From positions 1 through 59,735 of the forward strand of contig CAITVN010000007.1 of the NCBI GenBank assembly GCA_903895855.1: DNA of 59,735 nt, read 5' to 3'. A program made the translations under genes and the position numbers. The stretch's first letter is position 1; each line of letters opens with the position of its first letter. The stretch comes from Oligoflexia bacterium. Its GTDB lineage: Bacteria > Bdellovibrionota > UBA1018. The notes beneath the pieces are model-generated. The model searched no databases, had not been told where the DNA came from, and worked only from the letters and a program-made list of their open reading frames with translations. Below, piece after piece: positions 9,071 to 16,653 of this stretch.

Positions 9071-10474
9071 ATGCAGGCACTGATCGTAAAAGAAGATAAG
9101 AAAGTTCGAGCAACCATCGCTTTTATTCTAGAAACTGAACTTGGGGTCAAAGTCAAAGAAGCCACAACCATACAAGACGGTCTCGCAGCACTTCTAGACG
9201 ACGACTGCAAATTCGATGTTCTCATCTGCGACGACAATAGCGAAAACTTGAAACTGTTCAAATACCTGATGACAGGCGATATGCAGACTCGTTGCCTGGT
9301 TCTTAAAGACCCAAAAATTGCCGCGGTTCTCGCTTTTCCTGAACTCATTGCCGGTTACATCAACCCTTCTGCCGTGAGCGAAGAAATCAAGAAACACTTT
9401 GCCGAAAAGTTTAGCGAGTCGAAACCCGACCTTCAAGAAGGTGAAGACGGTCAGTACTGTCGCATTCGCGCTATCGTGGCCATGCAACGCATGCCCCTTG
9501 CTTTCGAGCTCTTCGTAAGACTGTCTTCTCAGAAATACGTTCGCATTTTCAAAAAAGGTGATTCTTTCACTGAAAAAGACTCATTGGCCTTTTTGCATTC
9601 AAAGCAAATTGAATACCTCTTTTGCCACAAAAAAGACGCCGCATCATTCGCTACCCAACTCAAAGAAGACATGGAGAAAAATTTCAAACTAGCCTCTGCT
9701 ACCCCAGAAGGCGCCACCAAAGCCGCCTCGCAAGCACAAGAGGCCGTGATGGAACTCGGTAACCGAATTGGGTTCACACCAGAAGTTCAGGCGCTCGCGA
9801 AGCAAGGCATGCTCATGACTGTCAAGACGATCGGAGCTGGCAAACCCCAACTTTCAAAGATCATCAAAGGCATTCTTGCCGACAAAGACCGTTACCTAGG
9901 CTCTCATGCAATCTTAACGGCACAAATTTCATGCAGCCTGGCCCACAGCATGGAGTGGTCTTCTGAAACGACCTTCCAAAAACTCAATTTTGCTTCGTTT
10001 TTTCACGACATGATTATCGTTAACAACAAGCTCGCTCAAATCAAAGACCTCGCTGAACTTGAAGCAAAAAAATCTGATTTCACTGTTGACGAGTACAAGC
10101 GCTACAAAACCCACCCAATGCTGGTATCGCAAATGATTTTAACTTTCAGCGAAGTGCCCGCTGATGTCGACCTGATCATCGCTCAGCACCACGAAAGGCC
10201 TGATGGTACCGGATTTCCGCGAGGCCTCACCGGCCAAAACATTGCACCTTTAGCCGCGTTATTCATCGTTTCGCACGACATCGTAGACTATATTTTCGCG
10301 CACGGCACAAGTGGCATCGATGAGTTTTTTAGAGCCTATCGTGAGAAGCATTCGATCGGATACTTTAAAAAGATTCTCGCCCAAATCGATCTAAAGAACC
10401 TAGGGATCGCTGATGAACCGGCGACAGCTGCGCCGGCAAAAGCTGCGGCACCCAGCACGCCTGTGAAAAAATGA
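9071..10474 (+). CDS. Receiver-like / HD-GYP-like regulatory protein
   Basis: 467 residues. About 1-115 fold like a response-regulator receiver (LIVKEDKKVRATIAF ... VLICDDNSEN). About 140-200 resemble the region preceding many HD-GYP domains (RLSSQKYVRIFKKGDSFTE). The HD-GYP-like part spans about 265-440: FFHDMIIVNN keeps the His-Asp pair, HP follows in KTHPML, and HHERPDGTGFPRGL matches the HHExxDGxGYP signature with Phe for Tyr. SHDIVDY occupies the place of the usual aDxxDA. The HDIGKIGIP stretch is not conserved, so cyclic-di-GMP hydrolysis is possible but not assured. The tail is Ala/Pro-rich. Gene ends 7 bases from convergent dapF. A paralogue with a further degraded site is at 56470-57825. 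Confidence 0.75.
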   Translation: MQALIVKEDKKVRATIAFILETELGVKVKEATTIQDGLAALLDDDCKFDVLICDDNSENLKLFKYLMTGDMQTRCLVLKDPKIAAVLAFPELIAGYINPSAVSEEIKKHFAEKFSESKPDLQEGEDGQYCRIRAIVAMQRMPLAFELFVRLSSQKYVRIFKKGDSFTEKDSLAFLHSKQIEYLFCHKKDAASFATQLKEDMEKNFKLASATPEGATKAASQAQEAVMELGNRIGFTPEVQALAKQGMLMTVKTIGAGKPQLSKIIKGILADKDRYLGSHAILTAQISCSLAHSMEWSSETTFQKLNFASFFHDMIIVNNKLAQIKDLAELEAKKSDFTVDEYKRYKTHPMLVSQMILTFSEVPADVDLIIAQHHERPDGTGFPRGLTGQNIAPLAALFIVSHDIVDYIFAHGTSGIDEFFRAYREKHSIGYFKKILAQIDLKNLGIADEPATAAPAKAAAPSTPVKK

Positions 10475-10481
10475 ATCTTAC

Positions 10482-11348
10482 TTAACCGATATCGATTTCG
10501 CCGCGAAACACTTCTTTCGCCGGCCCAACCATGGTCACGGTGTCGCCATCAAATTCGATTTGAAGAACTCCACCGGGTAGCTCAACTTCGACTTTCGAAT
10601 CGCACTGCCCCGTTTGAATTGCCGCCACCACTGACGCACAAGCCCCGGTACCGCAAGCCAAAGTATAACCGGCACCGCGTTCCCAAACCTGAACACGAAT
10701 CTTGCCTCGACTCAGCACTTCGACAAAATCAACATTGGTCTGACGCAAAAACCGTGGGTGAATTTCAATCACGGGTCCGACGTCTCGCACCTCTTTTTCA
10801 GGCCAGCTTGCCCCAAAAATCACACAATGCGGAACCCCCATCTGAACCAATAAGTACGAATAACGTTTGCCGTTTAAAATCAACTCTTCGGGTTTCAACC
10901 ACCCGTTAGGAGAATCTAACCGAGACCTACCCATGTTGACCGAAAAAAAATCATCTTGTTCACCTGTCTTAGTGACCCTCTCGATCTCAATCAAGCCAGC
11001 CAGAGTCTCACACACAAAGTGCTCATCATCACCGGGCAGGACCTTGGCTTGGTGCCGCACTAAGTAATGCGCAGCCGCCCGAATGCCGTTGCCGCACATT
11101 TCTGCGTTGCTACCATCGGCATTGAAAAATTCAACCCGGCATGCAATCGGTGCGCCCTTCGCTGAAACAGCACTATCGAGCGATCGCAGGCGAATCATTT
11201 GATCGCACCCCACACCAAAGTGCCGATCGCAGATCAACCGAATCTGTTCGGGCGAAAAATGATGAACGAGACCCGGCGGTTTTTCGAGGTCATCGATCAA
11301 TACAAAGTCATTGCCTAAACCCTGTAGTTTAGTGAAGGTGATTTTCAT
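10482..11348 (-). CDS. dapF: Diaminopimelate epimerase
   Basis: Interconverts LL- and meso-diaminopimelate for lysine and peptidoglycan. 288 residues, normal length. Starts MKITFTKLQGLGNDFVLID. Both catalytic cysteines are visible: AEMCGNGIRAAAHY and ACGTGACASV. The ATG comes only 2 bases after the stop of the preceding 846-residue exported protein, so the two are probably translated from one message, an unusual partner for dapF. Convergent with the upstream plus-strand regulator, 7 bases apart. Confidence 0.97.
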   Translation of the reverse strand: MKITFTKLQGLGNDFVLIDDLEKPPGLVHHFSPEQIRLICDRHFGVGCDQMIRLRSLDSAVSAKGAPIACRVEFFNADGSNAEMCGNGIRAAAHYLVRHQAKVLPGDDEHFVCETLAGLIEIERVTKTGEQDDFFSVNMGRSRLDSPNGWLKPEELILNGKRYSYLLVQMGVPHCVIFGASWPEKEVRDVGPVIEIHPRFLRQTNVDFVEVLSRGKIRVQVWERGAGYTLACGTGACASVVAAIQTGQCDSKVEVELPGGVLQIEFDGDTVTMVGPAKEVFRGEIDIG

Positions 11349-11350
11349 GA

Positions 11351-13891
11351 TTACTGAGCAGCGCCTGCCGCTTTATCGTAGCCTTTTTTTGCGCTCTTAA
11401 CGGCATCGTACTTAGCCTTGATACTGGTGGCCAGTGATTTGCATTTGGGTGCTTTTTTCTGGGCATCCATATTATCTTCGACAGTCTTCTTTCTCGCAAT
11501 TTCCTTGTCGTCGTCGCTTAATCCCGCGTAACTCGGGGTCTTCGCACAAGCCCCTTCAAAAGCACCATCTAAAACTGAGGCAACTGCTGAAACATCAGTG
11601 CTTTTATCACCTCGAATTTTATCAAGAACGCTACCTAATGACTTTAGGCTATTCGATTTGTCGCAGTCTTTCTGCCACCCCTCAGGGCACTCAGCCAGCG
11701 CATCGGCTGCATCCACCAGGGCTTTCTTCGCATCGTCGACCTTCTTACCGGCACACGAGGCCACCTGAGTTAAGAGACTGTTTTTCGCGGTGGCGATCTC
11801 AGCTTTCGAATCACCAAGGGCTTTAGAACCTTCGGTGATTCCAGCAAGAGACTTTGAAAACCCAGACGGATCGAGATTCGCCATCACGGGGTTCATCTTC
11901 GAACCAATCAAATTGACCGCACTTTTTGGTGCCCCATAAATGCCATCAGGCCCTGGGGTAAGCTCTTCGCTATCAACCTTCGCGGGGTCAATCTGCGCTG
12001 AAATTCCAAGCGAAGCCAGCGCACTATTTAACGTATTCATTTGCTGTGATAGCGCCTGATTTTGCGGTCCGAGTTGCGCCGCCATTTGCGTGACAAATTG
12101 TTCGATCGTCTGATTCGACTTCATGATGTAGTTTTGCTTGGCTGTTTTGATTTGAGCGACTGAAACCTGTAAGTTTTTAGAAACATTCGTCAGCGCTGCT
12201 GAACACCCATTCAAACCGCTACAAGAAAAACCGATATTAGTAGCAGGGTTATTGCCTTTGATGATCATGCCCACCCCTGAATTCTGAGTGGTGCCTTTGA
12301 GCAAGCCCTCAAGGTTACCTTGCATATTCGACAAACACCCTTCTAGGGCATTGGGCTTTGCATTCTTACAAAGCGAAATATTCACAGGCAAATTAACACC
12401 CGTCACCGCACGCATGCCTTCGGTGTAGACCTGCGCCATTTGATCTAAAGAACGCCCCATATTGGTTTTCAACTGCCGTTCTTGCGATTTCAAGCCTTCT
12501 TTCATGCTGCCTAAACCCACTTGCCTTGAACTATCACCGGGCTCAGCGGCTAACGGGCTCATTGAATTTTCTTCGATTTTCACACGGCGACTCGCCCGAT
12601 TAAAACAAGAATTCATTTTTTTCAAAACAAACGCCCTGATATCGAGGCCTTTACCATTGAACGATGCGAGCTGATCTGAATACTGCGATTCGACGTCAGC
12701 CGCAGATTGAATGAGAGTCGGAGCACCTGTTGGCCCGGCAGATAATCCGCCACCACCTTGCCCGGCAGGGGCCGCAGCTTTTGGGCCACCTGCACCCGCA
12801 TCGCCCAATAGGGCACCCATTAGGTTTTCTAAATCAGAAGCCTTGCCTTCGGCCATCTCTTTTGATTCGGTTCGCGTATCGATCACATCTGACTTGCCCA
12901 CTTTACGCTGATTTTCTTTATACCGACAAACCGTGTACTGCGCGAAAGTGACCGACTCATTTGCCGACTTCGGATTATTGGGGTCAATGCAACGAAGCCC
13001 CGTTTGTTTAGCGTCTCTAAAACAACTCATCGCTAACGAGGTGGTTCTCGCTTGTTTAGCTTCTTCGAATTGTTTTTTCTGATTGTCTAAGCCCACTCTT
13101 TGCTCTTGCAACTGCGAAATCTCACCGTAACTCGCTTCGAGTTTTGCTTGAACCGTCGCCCTCATCTTTTCGATTCCAGGCGGCACCCCATTTGGCCCAC
13201 CCATCAACTTTTCTTGGGCATCTGCGTACTGCGCGGTTCGATCGGCTTCCATGCTAGTTAGATTCGCCACATCTTGATTCATGCGTTGAATATTGGTCTG
13301 AAATGCCTGCTGCATCGTGTGCATGATCTGCGCAAGCCTAGATGAAGCCATTTGAAGGCAACTCATCTCATCTTTGATCGCTTTGAGTTTGAGTTCACGA
13401 CAGCTCAGCGCATCGACGTCTTGCTGAATCTCTGCTTTCAATGCATTCACTTTTGCCAAACTGACCGTACCATTTGAATCGGTAATGGGTCCGCATTCAC
13501 TGATTTCTTTTGGCTTACCCAATAACGGGCACTCAGTCGTTGCCGTCACAGGCCCAACACTACCCGACGAGAGGCTACCGTCATAAGTGCCGTCTGCTAG
13601 CAGGTCTTTCGCCAAATCAGCACCTTTAGTTAAAGCGCCCGACACCACAGAAGCCGTGGTCGATTGCTGAAGACCCATGCAGCTCGTAAAAATGGTTTTA
13701 ATGCTTTCTGGGCCCGCACCAAACGTGGGCGGAATGAAGCTACCGTTCGCCCCGCTATCAGCGGCACCGGCCTGCTGAATCCCTGAACTCTCAGAATTCA
13801 AGTAAGAGCCAAACGGAAACAATTCCGCCACCCAAATCAGTAAAATCAGCCTTGCGACTGCGCTATGAAATGACTTTCCCCGTTTCACCAT
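11351..13891 (-). CDS. Large exported coiled-coil protein of unknown function
   Basis: About 846 residues, not recognised. The start is uncertain: the frame can begin at a TTG (13903), an ATG (13891, used here) or a GTG (13888). A GAGGG lies 2 bases before the ATG and 5 before the GTG. A basic start and hydrophobic stretch (VARLILLIWVAELFPFG) make a signal peptide or anchor. Long Gln/Ala/Lys-rich segments (around 100-300 and 560-660) predict coiled coils; a Gly/Ala/Pro-rich break lies near 365-395. Many paired cysteines suggest disulfides outside the cytoplasm, and the C-terminus is Lys/Ala-rich. It sits 2 bases before dapF. An envelope role is inference only. Confidence 0.75.
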   Translation of the reverse strand: MVKRGKSFHSAVARLILLIWVAELFPFGSYLNSESSGIQQAGAADSGANGSFIPPTFGAGPESIKTIFTSCMGLQQSTTASVVSGALTKGADLAKDLLADGTYDGSLSSGSVGPVTATTECPLLGKPKEISECGPITDSNGTVSLAKVNALKAEIQQDVDALSCRELKLKAIKDEMSCLQMASSRLAQIMHTMQQAFQTNIQRMNQDVANLTSMEADRTAQYADAQEKLMGGPNGVPPGIEKMRATVQAKLEASYGEISQLQEQRVGLDNQKKQFEEAKQARTTSLAMSCFRDAKQTGLRCIDPNNPKSANESVTFAQYTVCRYKENQRKVGKSDVIDTRTESKEMAEGKASDLENLMGALLGDAGAGGPKAAAPAGQGGGGLSAGPTGAPTLIQSAADVESQYSDQLASFNGKGLDIRAFVLKKMNSCFNRASRRVKIEENSMSPLAAEPGDSSRQVGLGSMKEGLKSQERQLKTNMGRSLDQMAQVYTEGMRAVTGVNLPVNISLCKNAKPNALEGCLSNMQGNLEGLLKGTTQNSGVGMIIKGNNPATNIGFSCSGLNGCSAALTNVSKNLQVSVAQIKTAKQNYIMKSNQTIEQFVTQMAAQLGPQNQALSQQMNTLNSALASLGISAQIDPAKVDSEELTPGPDGIYGAPKSAVNLIGSKMNPVMANLDPSGFSKSLAGITEGSKALGDSKAEIATAKNSLLTQVASCAGKKVDDAKKALVDAADALAECPEGWQKDCDKSNSLKSLGSVLDKIRGDKSTDVSAVASVLDGAFEGACAKTPSYAGLSDDDKEIARKKTVEDNMDAQKKAPKCKSLATSIKAKYDAVKSAKKGYDKAAGAAQ

Positions 13892-13973
13892 AACCCTCAG
13901 CAACGAGTCTACCAGAGTATTTTAGATAAAAAAACTCTGTGTCAAAAATGACCTATTAAGTACCGAAAGCCGC

Positions 13974-14378
13974 TCACTCTTGATCGTCAAGACCGTCCTC
14001 GAGCCCACCTAAATGAGCAGCCGCCGCCCAGGTCCCGCCACTCGTAGCACTACACAGTGTTTTTGCTGAGGTCGCATCGTAGGTAGGAGTGTAATAATAA
14101 AACTTCTGTTCAGTGGCCACTCCACTACTCACGGTGCATGTTCCCATCTTACCAGTCGCCACACAGGTGGTGGCCGAATAAGTTCCGCCGAGCCCTGCGC
14201 AAGCCGTACTGACGGCGGCATTGCCATCAGTCGTCGTGTAACTCGACCCCGTGTAGTCGACGCAGACATCAGTTAAACTGGTCATTTTACTGCAACTGGC
14301 CGTGTTGGGTTTTGAACCACATCCACCAACCATTAGTGCCATTGTTGCCAAAAAAACGAGTGCTAATGAAAATTTCAT
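13974..14378 (-). CDS. Small cysteine-rich lipoprotein
   Basis: 134 residues. MKFSLALVFLATMALMVGGCG is a lipoprotein signal with the lipobox Cys at residue 20. The mature part is rich in Ser, Thr, Gly and Ala with several spaced cysteines (CSKM, DVCVDY, STACAG, TTCVAT, GTCTV, TLCSAT) and ends acidic (GLEDGLDDQE). The threonine/cysteine spacing looks like two or three short imperfect repeats. No family recognised. It stands alone between the E1 beta gene and the coiled-coil gene, all on the minus strand. Confidence 0.7.
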   Translation of the reverse strand: MKFSLALVFLATMALMVGGCGSKPNTASCSKMTSLTDVCVDYTGSSYTTTDGNAAVSTACAGLGGTYSATTCVATGKMGTCTVSSGVATEQKFYYYTPTYDATSAKTLCSATSGGTWAAAAHLGGLEDGLDDQE

Positions 14379-14454
14379 ATCGAGATCCCCTATTCAGGAA
14401 TTCTCGCACCCGACAAAAAAAATTACCAGACCTACTTTGGCCTCCGATAGCAAA

Positions 14455-15525
14455 TTAGGCCGACTCGTTTGCCACGTCTAAGATCGCCTGCCTGATCGAA
14501 TCGAGCTGCGGAACGCTTGCCATTTCTAGTGCATCGGCTAAGCCAACTCCCGGTACAAAGGCCCCGGCCACAAGCTTGGGTCTGGCCTCTAAATGATAGA
14601 AATGTTCTTCAACGGTTCGACGAATTAAGTGTTCGCCAAAATTGGTGACCTCAGTATCTTCATTCACAAAAACCACACGCCTTGTTTTTCGAATCGACTC
14701 AGAAATCAGAGCCCAATCGTATGGCCAAAGCGAACGAAGGTCGATCACTTCAACTGAAACGCCCTGCGATTCAAGCTCGTTTGCCGCTTGAACGCAAATA
14801 GGCAGCGTTCTGCCGTACGAAACCACCGTCACGTGACCGCCTTCATGAACGACCTTACCTTTGCCAATTTCGACAGTGTAATCAGTCAAGTTCTCGGGCC
14901 ATTCAGGTTTCCATTTCGAACGATCGCCCAAAGGCGCATCGATTCGCCGACGCAACTCTTTCTCACCTTCTGGAGTGAGTTCAGGCTCTCCCGGAATCGC
15001 CTCATGGCCTTTCACGCGAAGCAACGCTTTGGGTTTTAAATACATGGTCGGATTCGGGTCTTTCAAGCACGCGATCATCAACCCATAGGCATCGAGCGCA
15101 TTTGAAGGCATGACAATTTTCCAACCCGCAATGTGGGTCATCGTCGCATCAAATGAATGCGAGTGGTAGATTGACCCGCGAATGCCACTTCCGACCGGAG
15201 TCATCACCGTCATCGGCATATTCCAATCACCATTGGTCGACCACGACTGATTGCCAGCGAGTTTCAACAAGTCAATCGTGTTGTAAATATAATCGCAAAA
15301 CTGAATTTCAGCCACGCACCTTCGGCCCGCAAACGCCAAGCCCATCGCAGCACCAATGATACCGCGTTCATCGAGCGGAGAATTCCACGAACACTCGACA
15401 CCTTGAGTGGCGGTAAAAACCCCTCCCAGAGGCGGGCCCACATCTTCGCCGAACACTTCTTTCAGACCTAAATTTTTCTCACCGTAATGAAGAGCCATCC
15501 GAATGGCTTGTGCAATCGTTGCCAT
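14455..15525 (-). CDS. 2-oxoacid dehydrogenase E1 beta subunit (branched-chain type)
   Basis: With the alpha subunit this forms the thiamine-diphosphate E1 that decarboxylates a 2-oxoacid and passes the acyl group to a lipoyl E2. 356 residues from MATIAQAIRMALHYG; the frame is open 24 codons further up, but that part has no family resemblance and the ATG at 15525 follows the alpha stop codon by one base (TAAGATG). Recognisable pieces: FGEDVG, GVFTATQG, SPLDERGIIGAA, VAEIQFCDYI and YHSHSFDA. Sequence is closer to 2-oxoisovalerate dehydrogenase E1 beta than to PdhB, but substrate cannot be fixed by eye. No E2 or E3 gene is nearby. Confidence 0.88.
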   Translation of the reverse strand: MATIAQAIRMALHYGEKNLGLKEVFGEDVGPPLGGVFTATQGVECSWNSPLDERGIIGAAMGLAFAGRRCVAEIQFCDYIYNTIDLLKLAGNQSWSTNGDWNMPMTVMTPVGSGIRGSIYHSHSFDATMTHIAGWKIVMPSNALDAYGLMIACLKDPNPTMYLKPKALLRVKGHEAIPGEPELTPEGEKELRRRIDAPLGDRSKWKPEWPENLTDYTVEIGKGKVVHEGGHVTVVSYGRTLPICVQAANELESQGVSVEVIDLRSLWPYDWALISESIRKTRRVVFVNEDTEVTNFGEHLIRRTVEEHFYHLEARPKLVAGAFVPGVGLADALEMASVPQLDSIRQAILDVANESA

Positions 15526-15526
15526 C

Positions 15527-16549
15527 TTACCAGTACCTTCCTTTTTGACCGAGATAAGTGTGATCGTAAATCGTCGATGAATCAGGCATTGGCTCATCGC
15601 GAACCCGCTTCGACATTTCTAGCATTTGCGCCACGTAATCTTCTCGAATTTTCTTCATCTGGTCACGAGTCAGAACTTTTGCTTCTTCTAATTGAGCTTC
15701 AAATAAAGGTATCGGATCTACCTCGCCAGCAATCAAATTGGCACCCGTCGCCGAACTGTGCCCATAAAGTCTCGTCACTTTTGCTTCTAATAAATAAGGT
15801 TTTCGATTTTCTCGAACATAAGCAAACGCTTCACTGAGCGCATCCCAAGATTCTTGAACATCGAGGCCGTTGATTGTGCTGGTTTTCATACCAAACGCTT
15901 TGCCACGATCAGCAATATTTTTTTCACCGTGTTGGGTTGAACCATCAGTTGAAATACCCCAACCGTTATTCGTAACGATCATCAAAATCGGCAACTCCAT
16001 CTTAGGTCGGGTGGCCCACACCAGGCTCGAGGCAAAATCACCTTCAGCCGTACCGGCGTCTCCACCATTCACGATCGTGATACCAGTGCCGCCCTCACGT
16101 TTTTGGGCGATGGCGGTTCCCACCGCCGTCAAATATTGAGTTTCAATGGTCGAAGTGATGGGTACCACGTTCCACTCTCTTTTTGAATAATGCGCGGCGA
16201 AGTTTCGGCCTCCAGAAAAAGGGTCGGTCGCAGTATTTTGCATCTGGCGCATCGAATCCATCGGATCCATTCCTAACGCCAGCATCTGGGCTCCAGAGCG
16301 GTAGTGAAAATGACAATAATCAAACTGAGGCCCCTGCCCCTTTTTGATCATCATGCCTATGGGTACATTGAACGCTTCTTCGCCAGGGCCCCCCAGCCAG
16401 AAGTATCCTTGCGATTGCTTGTACATATTGATGAGCCGCTCTTCCATCACTCGAGACTTGATCATGAGGTCATGAATCCGAATCAGAGTTTTTTTATCGA
16501 GCTTGCCTCGGCCGTTTTGAGTAATCGACGCTTCATTTTTCTTTGTCAC
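15527..16549 (-). CDS. 2-oxoacid dehydrogenase E1 alpha subunit (branched-chain type)
   Basis: 340 residues. The thiamine diphosphate site runs from GGDAGTAEGDF to NNGWGIST, corresponding to the GDG...NN motif; note Ala at the position usually occupied by the second Gly. FHYRSGAQML and YGHSSATGANL near the end (the latter like the phosphorylation-loop HS segment) also fit E1 alpha. It is first of a two-gene unit with the beta subunit. Upstream, a 104-base gap separates it from the 751-residue exported protein on the same strand; no terminator is obvious there. Confidence 0.88.
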   Translation of the reverse strand: MTKKNEASITQNGRGKLDKKTLIRIHDLMIKSRVMEERLINMYKQSQGYFWLGGPGEEAFNVPIGMMIKKGQGPQFDYCHFHYRSGAQMLALGMDPMDSMRQMQNTATDPFSGGRNFAAHYSKREWNVVPITSTIETQYLTAVGTAIAQKREGGTGITIVNGGDAGTAEGDFASSLVWATRPKMELPILMIVTNNGWGISTDGSTQHGEKNIADRGKAFGMKTSTINGLDVQESWDALSEAFAYVRENRKPYLLEAKVTRLYGHSSATGANLIAGEVDPIPLFEAQLEEAKVLTRDQMKKIREDYVAQMLEMSKRVRDEPMPDSSTIYDHTYLGQKGRYW

Positions 16550-16653
16550 AAGATTCTCCAGTTAAAGGTTCGGGAAAACTAATGAAACACTTAACGGATT
16601 GCAACAAAGAATTTTTGACTTTTGCCTCTAACTTGAGAATCAAACCCAAGTTC

